From positions 78,492 to 142,491 of the forward strand of contig JAFGNV010000181.1 in assembly GCA_016926805.1 (NCBI GenBank): a stretch of DNA of 64,000 nt, written 5' to 3'. This DNA is from Anaerolineae bacterium. Lineage in GTDB: Bacteria; Chloroflexota; Anaerolineae; 4572-78; J111. Shown here one piece after another: positions 1 to 9,436 of the stretch (positions are counted from its first letter, which is position 1; each line of letters opens with the position of its first letter). The notes beneath the pieces are model-generated. The model saw only the letters and a program-made list of their open reading frames with translations. It was not told the origin of the DNA and did no database searches. A program made the translations under genes and the position numbers.

Positions 1-2
1 AA

Positions 3-1427
3 GTGTTGGTTCAGCTTGGCAAAGCGGCTGTTCCCATTGTCCACCCTCAACTTGATGCTGCCGATTCGCAGCTTCGCAAGATGGCGGCCATCATTTTGAG
101 CCGCATTAATCAACGTGAATATGGCCCCCTGATCGAAGCGCAAATTTCCGGTAATCTGTTAGCCATCTATCGTAATTATGGCCATCTGGCTGCCCTGGCC
201 CCCTGCGCCGAGTATCGCGGAGGCGTTGTTTTGCAGAGCGCCATCCGGGAACAAAATCGCCAACTCGTGGCCGAGATTTTCTATTTACTGAAGGCTATTC
301 ACGATGCAGACGCCATCGACACCATTGCCGAGTCTTTTCACAGTGAGGCGGCTCGGATTCGGGCCAATGCCGCGGAGGCGTTAGAAACGTTGACCAGTCC
401 TCAGACGGCCGGGCTGATTAGCCCTCTGTTCGAACCGGATCTGGCCCCGACCCAGTTGGTGGAAGTAGCCCAGGCAGCCTGGGAAATGCGCCATCCAGAT
501 ACCTCCCAGGTTATGGCGCAACTCATCACCGATGCTGATGCTCCCCATTTGCGGGCCATTACCACCTTTGTCTTGGGCGAAATGGGGGCCGCTCTTGCCG
601 CGAACGGTGACAAAAAGCAAGAGGAAGTGGCGCAGAGACAGGAAGAACGCCGACCGCGCCGTTTGCGATCAGCCCCCGACCTGTTCGGGGCGCTGATGGA
701 TAATGACGAAGTTTCTGAAGTTCAATCACCTGAGCCGGCGGTAGAGTCGATCCAACCACCTTCTTCTGGCCCTACGCCGGAAGTGGAAAACAAACCATTT
801 ACCCTGGTCGAAATTCAGGGTTTGTTAGAAAACTCGTTCAATGACCCCGAGGTTGAAGTGCGTCTCGCAGCTCAGGCTGCCGAGCGCTTGATGGCCGGTT
901 TTAGTATTACCGATTTGGCCAAAGAGGAGGACATTGTGCTCTCAGCCATAGAGAAGATCATTTTTCTAAAAGAAGTCCCCTTTTTCCAGGAGATGACAGT
1001 TGACCAGCTCAAAGTACTGGCCAATGTTTGCGAGGAAGAACTATTTGAGGAAGACCAGTGGATATTTCATCAGAGCGACGCCGGCGGCGCGTTGTACGTT
1101 ATTGTCAGTGGCCGGGTTGGTATTGAGCAGGAAAAGCGCAAAGGCTCTTACGCCCGCCTGGCGACCCTGGGGCCGCGCTCTTACTTTGGCGAAATGAGTC
1201 TGTTTGATAATAGCCTCCGTTCGGCCGGAGCCATCGCCCTGCAAGACACCCTGACCTTGAGCCTGCGCCGGGAGCCGCTCATCGCTCTGGCCCGCCAATA
1301 TCCCGATTTGTCCCTGGAATTGATCCACGTTCTCAGCGAGCGATTGCGCCAGGCCAATAACCGGGTGGCCGAGTTAACGCGTACCAGACCTCGCGAATTG
1401 CAGAAATTGTACGATCAGCTTGATTGA
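3..1427 (+). CDS. HEAT-repeat / cyclic nucleotide-binding domain protein (5' partial)
   Basis: The reading frame is open at the left edge, so the true start lies outside the window; 474 residues are visible. Residues about 1-200 are helical repeats of HEAT type. A charged, low-complexity linker follows (about 200-260), then another short helical repeat. Residues about 320-450 form a cyclic-nucleotide-binding domain of the CAP/CRP fold: the phosphate-binding cassette reads FGEMSLFDNSLRSAGAIA and keeps the Glu and Arg expected to hold the cyclic phosphate and ribose. No DNA-binding helix-turn-helix follows, so it is not a CRP-type regulator. In Chloroflexota such C-termini are often attached to a membrane transporter-like N-terminal half; whether that is true here cannot be seen. 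The stop overlaps the upstream extension of the next frame but not its likely start. Confidence 0.7.
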   Translation: MLVQLGKAAVPIVHPQLDAADSQLRKMAAIILSRINQREYGPLIEAQISGNLLAIYRNYGHLAALAPCAEYRGGVVLQSAIREQNRQLVAEIFYLLKAIHDADAIDTIAESFHSEAARIRANAAEALETLTSPQTAGLISPLFEPDLAPTQLVEVAQAAWEMRHPDTSQVMAQLITDADAPHLRAITTFVLGEMGAALAANGDKKQEEVAQRQEERRPRRLRSAPDLFGALMDNDEVSEVQSPEPAVESIQPPSSGPTPEVENKPFTLVEIQGLLENSFNDPEVEVRLAAQAAERLMAGFSITDLAKEEDIVLSAIEKIIFLKEVPFFQEMTVDQLKVLANVCEEELFEEDQWIFHQSDAGGALYVIVSGRVGIEQEKRKGSYARLATLGPRSYFGEMSLFDNSLRSAGAIALQDTLTLSLRREPLIALARQYPDLSLELIHVLSERLRQANNRVAELTRTRPRELQKLYDQLD

Positions 1428-1459
1428 ACCGGGTTAGAGAAGCAATTCTCAGGAGAACC

Positions 1460-1557
1460 AGACCTGACAGGTTTGGTTCAAAATTTTTCGGCAGAAATGA
1501 CTATCGAACGAAAGGTTGCCGTCAGAATAGCGGATGTAACAAAAACCTGTCAGGTCT
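1460..1557. repeat. 15-bp perfect inverted repeat upstream of the NRPS genes
   Basis: AGACCTGACAGGTTT at 1460-1474 is matched by its exact reverse complement at 1543-1557, separated by 68 bases. Each arm is itself nearly palindromic (ACCTGACAGGT). It lies in the non-coding gap between the CNB gene and the NRPS start at 1601. It could form a hairpin with a 68-base loop or be a pair of small repeat units. A related palindrome lies at 9114-9146 after the NRPS genes. Confidence 0.7.
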
Positions 1558-1600
1558 TTGCCTTAATCAGAAGAATTTTGGAAAGAGTAACATACCCCCA

Positions 1601-4600
1601 ATGGACCGGGATCAAAATATACAACCAACCCGCTCGACAGCCTTTTTGCCTTTACCCCGGCCTGAACAATCTCAATGCCTTCATCATCGTCTTGAAACCC
1701 AGGCAATTCAGACGCCCCATGCTGTGGCCGTAGTCTACCCTGCTATTGGTTCGGAGGACAATGAACGCCGCCAACTGACCTACCAGGAACTCAATCAACG
1801 AGCCAATCGGCTGGCGCACCGACTACAGATGATGGGGGTGGGACCGGAAGTGCCGGTAGGTATCTGTGTGGAGCGGTCGCCAGAAATGATGATAGGTCTC
1901 TTGGCTATCCTCAAGGCCGGTGGGGCCTACGTTCCGCTTGACCCCAGCTATCCCCGCGAGCACCTGGCCTTTATGTTAGCCGATGCCGATGTGCCGGTTC
2001 TCTTGACCCAACAAAAATTACTCAAAAACCTGGCCCGGCATGGTGCTCACCTCGCTTGCCTGGATGGAGAAGGTGAGGGCATTACCTACGGGAATGAAGA
2101 AGACCCGGCGTCAACGGTGACGCCTGATAACTTGGCCTATATCATCTATACCTCCGGTTCCACCGGACAACCCAAGGGCGTCCAGGTCACCCACCGGAGT
2201 GTGGTCAACCTGATCGAGACAACCCGCCCCGAATTTGGCTTTGATTCGGCCGATGTCTGGACGGTGTTTCATAGTTACGCTTTTGATTTTTCCGTGTGGG
2301 AAATTTGGGCGCCGCTCTTGTGTGGTAGCCGGTTAGTCATTGTGCCGCCGTGGGTCACGCAGTCGCCGGAAGCATTTTATGATTTGCTGCTTGTGGAGAA
2401 GGTGACGGTGCTCAATCAGACGCCTTCGGCGATACGCCAGCTTGTTCCTATCAGGGAAAGAGCGTTGGAGACCGGGCGGGATTGGTCGCTGCGGCTCATT
2501 ATTTGCGGCGGCGAGGCTTTGCCCCAATCGTTAGCAGATGACTTGCTGGCGTGGCATATCCCCCTCTGGAATTTCTATGGCCCAACCGAAGCAACGGTGT
2601 GGGCAGCGACCAAAAAAGTTGAAGCCGGGGAAACTCAAAGTGGCGTTGTTGCCCTGGGACGGCCCCTGCCCTACACCCAACTCTATGTACTGGATGACCA
2701 ACTCCAACCGACGCTGGTGGGTGAGCCGGGTGAATTATGTATTGGGGGAATCGGCCTGGCCCGTGGCTACTTTAAACAACCGACGCTGACGGCAGAGAAA
2801 TTTATTCCCAACCCCTTTGTAGATATGAAGAAGAAAGGAGGAAGGAGGAAGAATGAAAATAACCTTCATCCTTCATCCCTCCGCCTCTATAAAACTGGCG
2901 ACCTGGCCCGGATTCGAGCGGATGGGGATATCGAGTTTTTGGGCCGTCTCGACCACCAGGTAAAATTGCGGGGTTATCGGATTGAACTGGGAGAAATCGA
3001 GGCCGTGCTTGAACAGCATCCCCTGGTCCGGCAGGCCGTGGTGATTGCTCATAGCAGCACCGGGTCTACTGCCGACGATCAACGTCTGGTGGCTTACGTG
3101 GTGCAGAACTCAGAGAATTCCGAGGTGGGAAAACAGGTGCAGCCTGAACCGTCTGGCCGGGTGGGGCAGTGGGAGCTGGTTTGGGACGAAGCTTACCGGC
3201 AGGACTCTCTGGTAAAAGATCCAACCTTCAATATCAGTGGTTGGAACAGCAGCTATACCAACCAGCCTGTTCCCGCCGCTGAGGTGCGCGAATGGGTGGA
3301 GGCCACGGTTAAGCGGATTCTGGCTTTGCAGCCGGAGCGGGTGCTGGAGATTGGCTGTGGTACCGGCCTTTTGCTATTTCGGATTGCCCCCCATTGCGTC
3401 GTGTATTGGGCGGCGGATATTTCTGCCGGAGCCTTAAACTATCTCAAACAACAATTGGCCAAACCGGACTATGAACTGCCGCAGGTAAAGCTCTTGCACC
3501 AGGCCGCCGACGATTTTACGGGCATCGAAGCGGATGCCTTTGATGCCGTTGTGCTCAACGGGGTAACCCAGTACTTTCCTCATATCGACTACCTGGTACG
3601 GGTTTTGGAAAGAGCAGTGAATACGGTGGCTGCGGGTGGATTCGTTTTTGTGGGCGATGTGCGCAGTTTGCCGCTTCTGGAAGCCTACCATCTTTCGGTC
3701 CAGTTGCAACAAGCGCCAGACTCGTTGCCCATCGAGCAATTCTGGCAACGAGTGCAGCACCGGTTGACCGAAGAGGAAGAACTGGTGGTTGCTCCCGCCT
3801 TTTTCAGGACGCTGCCGGTCCATCTTCCCCAAATTAACTATGTCGAAATTCACCTCAAACGGGGTCGTTACCATAATGAATTCACCCGGTTCCGGTATGA
3901 TGTTGTGCTGCATGTGGGAACTGAATTTGAGCCGGTCGCCGGTGTTGAGTGGTTGGATTGGCCCATCAACGCCTTGACCATCCCCCGGCTCCGCCAACTT
4001 TTGCTGGAGTCCGAACCCGAGCTGTTGGGAATAAAGAATATTCCCAATGCCCGCTTGTGGGCAGAAGTGAAGAGTCGGCAACAATTGGCCGGTCGGGAGC
4101 CACCCCAAACCGTCAAGGAATTGCGCCAGGCGCTGTCATCGCCTGAAACCACATTTGTAGACCCCGAAGACCTGTGGGCCTTGGCTGATGATTTACCCTA
4201 CGATGTTGACCTCGGTTGGCTTGAGTCAGATGTCGATGGCGCGTACACGGCTATTTTTCGACACAGACGGGCAGCAAAGTCATGCCGGGCTGCCATCCCT
4301 TTCCAGAATAACATAACATCGCCCCCCCCGCCCTGGACGGTTTATGCCAATACCCCCCGGTATCGGAAGCCCTCCCAGAAATTGGGGCCTCAACTCCGCC
4401 ATTATTTGCGGGAGAGATTGCCGCCCTACATGCTGCCGTCGGCTTTTGTGTTTTTGGATACTCTGCCCTTAACCCCCAACGGCAAAATAGACCGCCGGGC
4501 GTTACCGCCCCCCACGTCCCTTCGGCCCCAATTGACTACCAACTACGTAGCGCCTCGGAACCACACCGAAGCGGTGCTGGCAGAACTCTGGACCGAAATC

Positions 4601-4837
4601 TTGGATGTTGAGCAGGTGGGCATTTACGATGACTTTATTGAATTGGGGGGACACTCCCTGTTAGCCACGCAACTCGTTTCTCGTATCCGCAATGCGTTTG
4701 GCTTGGAATTATCGCTGCGCATCTTGTTTGAAACCTCAACCGTGGCTTCGCTGGCCCGGTACATCGATACGGTTCGTTGGACTGCGCAAAGCCGGGACAT
4801 TGACCCAAGGGGAGATCGGGAGGAAGGAGAATTATGA
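1601..4837 (+). CDS. Nonribosomal peptide synthetase, loading module A-MT-PCP
   Basis: 1078 residues. An open frame reaches back to 1424, but its extra 59 residues are Arg/Asn-rich, cross the inverted repeat at 1460-1557 and match nothing, so ATG 1601 is preferred. Adenylation-domain motifs are clear: [11 protein letters not shown] (about residue 183), FYGPTE, YKTGDL and NGKIDRRALP (about 960). Between A8 and A10 a SAM-dependent methyltransferase is inserted (VLEIGCGTGLL about 580), the place where N-methyltransferases sit in NRPS A domains. A peptidyl carrier domain ends the protein (LGGHSLL about 1015, Ser carrying phosphopantetheine). There is no condensation domain, so this is a starter module. 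Aligned by eye to GrsA, the pocket residues read D-F-W-N-I-G-F-V-W, close to the threonine code DFWNIGMVH. The stop overlaps the start of the next gene (ATGA), implying translational coupling. Confidence 0.9.
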   Translation: MDRDQNIQPTRSTAFLPLPRPEQSQCLHHRLETQAIQTPHAVAVVYPAIGSEDNERRQLTYQELNQRANRLAHRLQMMGVGPEVPVGICVERSPEMMIGLLAILKAGGAYVPLDPSYPREHLAFMLADADVPVLLTQQKLLKNLARHGAHLACLDGEGEGITYGNEEDPASTVTPDNLAYIIYTSGSTGQPKGVQVTHRSVVNLIETTRPEFGFDSADVWTVFHSYAFDFSVWEIWAPLLCGSRLVIVPPWVTQSPEAFYDLLLVEKVTVLNQTPSAIRQLVPIRERALETGRDWSLRLIICGGEALPQSLADDLLAWHIPLWNFYGPTEATVWAATKKVEAGETQSGVVALGRPLPYTQLYVLDDQLQPTLVGEPGELCIGGIGLARGYFKQPTLTAEKFIPNPFVDMKKKGGRRKNENNLHPSSLRLYKTGDLARIRADGDIEFLGRLDHQVKLRGYRIELGEIEAVLEQHPLVRQAVVIAHSSTGSTADDQRLVAYVVQNSENSEVGKQVQPEPSGRVGQWELVWDEAYRQDSLVKDPTFNISGWNSSYTNQPVPAAEVREWVEATVKRILALQPERVLEIGCGTGLLLFRIAPHCVVYWAADISAGALNYLKQQLAKPDYELPQVKLLHQAADDFTGIEADAFDAVVLNGVTQYFPHIDYLVRVLERAVNTVAAGGFVFVGDVRSLPLLEAYHLSVQLQQAPDSLPIEQFWQRVQHRLTEEEELVVAPAFFRTLPVHLPQINYVEIHLKRGRYHNEFTRFRYDVVLHVGTEFEPVAGVEWLDWPINALTIPRLRQLLLESEPELLGIKNIPNARLWAEVKSRQQLAGREPPQTVKELRQALSSPETTFVDPEDLWALADDLPYDVDLGWLESDVDGAYTAIFRHRRAAKSCRAAIPFQNNITSPPPPWTVYANTPRYRKPSQKLGPQLRHYLRERLPPYMLPSAFVFLDTLPLTPNGKIDRRALPPPTSLRPQLTTNYVAPRNHTEAVLAELWTEILDVEQVGIYDDFIELGGHSLLATQLVSRIRNAFGLELSLRILFETSTVASLARYIDTVRWTAQSRDIDPRGDREEGEL
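2826..2882. repeat. Purine-rich imperfect palindrome inserted in frame in the adenylation domain
   Basis: A run of GGAGGAAGGAGGAAG followed by ATGAA faces TTCATCCTTCATCCCTCC, an imperfect inverted repeat. It encodes a Lys/Arg/Asn-rich stretch of about 16 residues between A6 and A7. The second adenylation domain (near 7590) has a short loop of a few residues at this place. It looks like a small palindromic element that entered a surface loop in frame. Confidence 0.6.
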
Positions 4838-7800
4838 CCCCTGTCGGATCCCCTCTTGATCTTTTGGATCAGCTCCATCGTTTGGATATAAAAGTATGGG
4901 CCGAAGGTGACCGGCTGCGCTATAACGCCCCTCCCGGCAGGCTTTCTCCCACCCTCAAGGCAGAGTTAGCTAAGCGAAAAGCTGAACTTCTGGCCTTTCT
5001 TCGCGAGGCTGATGGTGTCGCCCGCGCCGATACTTCACCCATTTTGCCCGCCCCGCGTGATAGCCACTTACCCTTATCCTTTGCCCAACAGCGCCTCTGG
5101 TTTTTGGATCAATTAGAACCGGGCATACCTGCTTATAATGTGCCCATAGGAGTGCGCCTGACCGGACGGCTCGAGGTGACGGCGTTGGAGCAAAGCCTGA
5201 ACGAAATAGTGTGCCGCTACGAAGTGCTGCGAACTACCTTTGCCACGGCGGCCGGACAGCCCCGCCAGGTTGTTGCTTCGTCTTTGAAAGTGCCCCTGGT
5301 GCAGATAGATTTGACACAACTCCCGAAGGTGGAGCGAGAAACAGAGGCGCGTCGATTGGCGACGGAACAGGCGCGCCAGCCTTTTAACTTGGAGTGTGGC
5401 CCGCTCCTCAGAGTCATCCTCCTGCGTTTGGGCCAGACCGAGTACGTCCTCATTATCAACGTCCATCACCTGGTTTTTGATGGTTGGTCTGAGAATATTC
5501 TTTTCCGGGAAATGTCCATCCTGTATGAAGCCTTCTCCGCCGGGCGGCCTTCCCCTCTGACCGAGTTGCCCATCCAGTATGCCGATTTTGCTATCTGGCA
5601 ACGACAATGGCTTCAGGGTGAGGTACTGGATACTCAACTTTCTTATTGGCGTAAACAGCTTGGCGGTGAAGTGTCGGCCCTGCCCTTGCCGGTCGATTAT
5701 CCTCGACCGGCCCGGCAGAGTTTTGAGGGCGCTACTCAATCGCTTGTCCTTGAAGAATCTCTCACCCAGGCCCTGGAAATGTTGAGCCAGCGACAAGGAG
5801 TCACCCTGTTTATGACCCTGCTGGCTGCTTTCAAGCTGCTGCTCTTTCGTTATACCGCCCAGACGGAGATCCGGGTCGGCACGCCTACTGCCAATCGTAA
5901 CCGGGACGAGATTGAGGGGTTAATTGGTTTTTTTGTTAACACCCTGGTGTTGGCAACCGACCTGTCTGGCAACCCCACCTTTAGCGAGCTTCTACACCGC
6001 GTGGCCGGGATCGCGTTAGGCGCTTTTACCCACCAGGATCTGCCGTTTGAGCGAGTGGTGGAGCTACTTCAGCCGGATCGAGACCTCAGTTATCAACCCT
6101 TGTTCCAGGTGATGTTTGCCCTGCAAAATGCAACCACAGAGACATTGAAACTGCACGGCCTGACCGTGGACCGTTTTGAAATCGAAAGCGGCGTGTCGCA
6201 ATTTGATTTATCGCTGGATGTGTACGGAGAGGGCCAGCGGTTAAAGGCCGTCTTTGAGTATAATACCGACCTATTTGAGGCGGCGACGGTCGCCCGGATG
6301 CTGGGGCATTTTCAGACCTTGTTAGCTGGTATTGTGGCAAACCCGGAACAGCGACTCTCAGAATTGCCGCTATTGGCGAAGGCTGAACGCCGACAATTAC
6401 TGGTAGATTGGAATAATACCAAAACTGCTGATTTACCCACCTCGCATGAGTGCATCCACCGGCTGTTCGAGGCCCAGGCGCGGGCGACCCCCGACGCCCT
6501 GGCCATAGTTTCCCAAATTGAACATCTTACCTATAGCGAATTGAATCGTCGGGCCAATCAATTAGCCCACTTCTTGCAGTCGTTGGGAGTGGGGCCGGAG
6601 GTCCTGGTCGGTATCTATGTCGAACGCTCGGTGGAGATGGTGGTGGGTTTGCTGGCCATTCTCAAGGCTGGCGGGGCGTATGTACCGCTCGACCCGGCCT
6701 ATCCCCGGGAGCGTCTGGCCTTTCTCCTGGCCGATGCTCAGGTGCCGGTCTTGTTGACCCAGCGGCGGTTGGTCGACCGGCTCCCCGAATATGGAGCCAA
6801 AGTTGTTTGCCTCGATGCCAACTGGCCCGACCGGGCCACAGCCAGCGATAAAAATCCAACCAGTACGGTGACCGCCGACAATCTGGCGTATGTTATCTAT
6901 ACGTCGGGTTCTACCGGCCAGCCCAAAGGCACAATGATTGAGCACAGGGCGCTGGTCAATTTTGTGCGGGTCGCCAGTGCCGAATTTGGTTTACAGCCCG
7001 ATGACCGGATGTTGCAGTTTGCTTCCATCAGTTTTGATACCGCAGCCGAAGAAATTTACTCCTGTTTGACCAGTGGGGCCACCCTGGTTTTGCGAACCGA
7101 GGCCATGTTGGTTTCACCCACGTTGTTTTGGCAAACGTGCTACGATTGGCAACTGACCGTTCTGGATCTCCCGACGGCGTATTGGCACACGTTGGCGGCC
7201 CATCTTTTTGAGGAAGAGCCAACCCTTCCTCCCACATTACGTTTGGTCATTATCGGCGGTGAAAAAGCGCAACCAGACTACTTGCGCATCTGGCAGGCGT
7301 ACGTGGGTGATCGGATTCAATTGATCAACGGCTACGGCCCAACAGAGACAACGGTGGTAGCCACGTTCTGCAATCTGTCCGGATCGGTGGAAGCAACGAG
7401 TCGAAATCTGGCGGTCTCAGTTGGAACCCCCATTGCTAACCTGCAAGCTTATGTGCTAGACCAAAATTTACAGCCGGTGCCTGTTGGCGTGCCCGGCGAG
7501 TTGTATTTTGGTGGCCTGGGTTTGGCCCGGGGGTATCTCCACCGGCCCGAACTCACCGCAAACGTATTTTTGCCCCATCCCTTTAGTGACGAGCCGGGAG
7601 CGCGACTGTATAAAACCGGCGACCTGGTTCGTTACCGGCCGGATGGTCAGCTTGAATTTCTCGGTCGGGTGGATCATCAGGTAAAAATTCGCGGCTTTCG
7701 GGTTGAACCGGGTGAGATAGAAACGATATTGAGTCAACATCTGGCGCTGCAGGCGGCGGTGGTGCTGGCCCAAGATTGGGGGCCTTTATCTGCCGCCAAA

Positions 7801-9096
7801 CGCTTGGTTGCCTATGTTGTGCCTAAACAGGAACCGGCTCCATCCCAGAATGAACTGCGCCGTTATCTGGCCGAAAAATTACCCGATTATATGTTACCTT
7901 CGTTGTTTGTGCCTCTAGCGGCATTGCCGCTGACTACTCACGGCAAAGTGGATCGTCACGCTTTGCCCAAGCCAGATAAAGTTGCGCTCTCTCAAGAGGA
8001 AACGTATGTAGCACCCCGCAATCCGGTTGAGCAAAAATTGGCCAGGTTGTGGGCCAATATTTTGGGCCTGGAACGGGTGGGGGTAACCGACAATTTTTTT
8101 GAGTTGGGCGGTCACTCTCTGCTGGCGGTCCGCCTGATCGCCCAAATTCAAAAAGAATTTAACCGGGAAGTGTCCCTGGCTACGTTGTTTCAGGAGGCGA
8201 CGGTTGAACATTTGGCTCGTTGTCTCGGCCAGCCGGAGAGCGATGATAGCTCTCACTCGCCGTTGGTTGAAATTCAGCCCGGCGGCTCCAGAACGCCATT
8301 TTTCTGTGTCCATCCGGCTGATGGCACCGTTTTCAACTATCTCCAGTTAGCACGTCAGTTGGGACCGGAACAACCATTTTATGGGTTGCAAGCCACGCGC
8401 ATTTATTTTGACCAACCAGCGCACACCCGCCTTCAGGCAATGGCCGCCGACTATCTCAAGGTTGTGCGTCGCGTTCAGGCTGAGGGACCATACTTGTTGG
8501 GAGGCTGGTCGATGGGCGGGGTGGTGGCCTTTGAGATGGCCCAACAACTGCGACGACAAGGCCAGATAGTAAAGCGGCTGGTTTTGCTGGATAGCTGGGC
8601 ACCATCGCCAAATGGATATGGGCGGGCGGATGATGATGCCACCTTGCTGGCCGAGTTTTTGAGCGAGTTGAGGTTTCGCTCGGCCCAAGATTTGCCGGAA
8701 TTACCCGGTGATTTTCACCGGCTTGACCTGGATGAACAACTGGACTACATCCTGGAACAGGCCAAGATGTTAGAGGTCGTCATTCCGGAGGGAGGACTGC
8801 CCCAACTATATCGCCTGCTGCAAGTCTTTAGGGCCAATGTCCGGGCCATGCAGAGTTATATTCCCCAGGTTTATGCGGGCCGGATCGTTCTCTTTAAATC
8901 CAGTGAGGACTATTTCGGTCGGCAAGGCTCATCGGCCCATATTCCTGGGGTTGCATTTGGCTGGGATAAACTTTCTATTGCTCCGGTTGAGATTCACACC
9001 ATTCCGGGCGACCATTATTCAATGCTGGCCGAACCTTACGTTCAGGTGTTGGCCCATAAGCTGGCAAGGTGTCTGGATCAGGCTGGTACTGGCTAA
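4834..9096 (+). CDS. Nonribosomal peptide synthetase, terminal module (docking)-C-A-PCP-TE
   Basis: 1420 residues, start ATG 4834 overlapping the previous stop, with AGGAAGGAG just upstream. Residues about 5-60 resemble the TubC-type N-terminal docking domain, which would receive the carrier domain of the first subunit. A condensation domain follows (about 70-500, catalytic HHLVFDG at about 211), then an adenylation domain (about 520-1040; [33 protein letters not shown]), a carrier domain (LGGHSLL about 1090) and a thioesterase (about 1150-1420; nucleophile motif GWSMGG about 1224). No epimerase is present. By-eye pocket residues D-T-E-D-I-G-G-V-V match no code I know; two acidic residues suggest a basic substrate, which is weak inference. 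With the upstream gene it completes a two-residue assembly line, the thioesterase releasing a dipeptide or its cyclic form. Confidence 0.92.
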   Translation: MTPVGSPLDLLDQLHRLDIKVWAEGDRLRYNAPPGRLSPTLKAELAKRKAELLAFLREADGVARADTSPILPAPRDSHLPLSFAQQRLWFLDQLEPGIPAYNVPIGVRLTGRLEVTALEQSLNEIVCRYEVLRTTFATAAGQPRQVVASSLKVPLVQIDLTQLPKVERETEARRLATEQARQPFNLECGPLLRVILLRLGQTEYVLIINVHHLVFDGWSENILFREMSILYEAFSAGRPSPLTELPIQYADFAIWQRQWLQGEVLDTQLSYWRKQLGGEVSALPLPVDYPRPARQSFEGATQSLVLEESLTQALEMLSQRQGVTLFMTLLAAFKLLLFRYTAQTEIRVGTPTANRNRDEIEGLIGFFVNTLVLATDLSGNPTFSELLHRVAGIALGAFTHQDLPFERVVELLQPDRDLSYQPLFQVMFALQNATTETLKLHGLTVDRFEIESGVSQFDLSLDVYGEGQRLKAVFEYNTDLFEAATVARMLGHFQTLLAGIVANPEQRLSELPLLAKAERRQLLVDWNNTKTADLPTSHECIHRLFEAQARATPDALAIVSQIEHLTYSELNRRANQLAHFLQSLGVGPEVLVGIYVERSVEMVVGLLAILKAGGAYVPLDPAYPRERLAFLLADAQVPVLLTQRRLVDRLPEYGAKVVCLDANWPDRATASDKNPTSTVTADNLAYVIYTSGSTGQPKGTMIEHRALVNFVRVASAEFGLQPDDRMLQFASISFDTAAEEIYSCLTSGATLVLRTEAMLVSPTLFWQTCYDWQLTVLDLPTAYWHTLAAHLFEEEPTLPPTLRLVIIGGEKAQPDYLRIWQAYVGDRIQLINGYGPTETTVVATFCNLSGSVEATSRNLAVSVGTPIANLQAYVLDQNLQPVPVGVPGELYFGGLGLARGYLHRPELTANVFLPHPFSDEPGARLYKTGDLVRYRPDGQLEFLGRVDHQVKIRGFRVEPGEIETILSQHLALQAAVVLAQDWGPLSAAKRLVAYVVPKQEPAPSQNELRRYLAEKLPDYMLPSLFVPLAALPLTTHGKVDRHALPKPDKVALSQEETYVAPRNPVEQKLARLWANILGLERVGVTDNFFELGGHSLLAVRLIAQIQKEFNREVSLATLFQEATVEHLARCLGQPESDDSSHSPLVEIQPGGSRTPFFCVHPADGTVFNYLQLARQLGPEQPFYGLQATRIYFDQPAHTRLQAMAADYLKVVRRVQAEGPYLLGGWSMGGVVAFEMAQQLRRQGQIVKRLVLLDSWAPSPNGYGRADDDATLLAEFLSELRFRSAQDLPELPGDFHRLDLDEQLDYILEQAKMLEVVIPEGGLPQLYRLLQVFRANVRAMQSYIPQVYAGRIVLFKSSEDYFGRQGSSAHIPGVAFGWDKLSIAPVEIHTIPGDHYSMLAEPYVQVLAHKLARCLDQAGTG

Positions 9097-9113
9097 TAGG
9101 GTGTCTTCCAAAG

Positions 9114-9146
9114 AGACCTCAGGGGTTTCAAAAACCCCTGGGGTCT
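9114..9146. terminator. Strong hairpin between NRPS and MbtH genes
   Basis: AGACCTCAGGGGTTT (9114-9128) pairs with AAACCCCTGGGGTCT (9132-9146) over 15 positions with one mismatch and a 3-base loop. There is no U-run directly behind it, so it may be an attenuating or RNA-stabilising hairpin rather than a full terminator. Its arms resemble the palindrome upstream of the cluster (AGACCTGACAGGTTT). Confidence 0.5.
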
Positions 9147-9209
9147 GCCAAGAATCTAGAACAGACCCCGGTTAACTTTACTTGTTGGCCAAAAAGAGGT
9201 AAAGTGGAT

Positions 9210-9425
9210 ATGAATGAAATGGACGAGACCGCCTTCAAAGTTGTGGTCAATCACGAAGAACAATACTCAATCTGGCCCGCCGACCGGGAAAATGCGCCCG
9301 GTTGGCGGGATGAAGGATACCGTGGGTCCAAAGCGGAATGTCTGGCTTACATTGGCCAAGTATGGACCGACATGCGCCCCCTCAGTTTGCGGCAAAAGAT
9401 GGAGCAATCTAGCGACGAATCTTGA
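9210..9425 (+). CDS. MbtH-family NRPS chaperone
   Basis: 71 residues, start ATG 9210 with GAGGT about ten bases upstream; the longer open frame back to 9069 runs through the end of the NRPS gene and the hairpin and is not credible. The sequence has the MbtH signature: [12 protein letters not shown], then [11 protein letters not shown] and the tail [10 protein letters not shown], with the invariant tryptophans present. MbtH-like proteins bind adenylation domains and are needed for their solubility and activity, so this small protein should serve one or both A domains just upstream. It is followed after 11 bases by the solute-binding lipoprotein, so the two could share a transcript. Confidence 0.93.
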   Translation: MNEMDETAFKVVVNHEEQYSIWPADRENAPGWRDEGYRGSKAECLAYIGQVWTDMRPLSLRQKMEQSSDES

Positions 9426-9436
9426 AGGAGAAAAAT

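Noticed and set aside
1424..1600. 59-residue N-terminal extension of the first NRPS
   Set aside because: Translates the inverted repeat and an Arg/Asn-rich stretch with no NRPS similarity; ATG 1601 begins the normal region.
3434..4108. 224-residue minus-strand frame within the first NRPS gene
   Set aside because: Lies opposite the methyltransferase insert of the NRPS, no ribosome site or family pattern.
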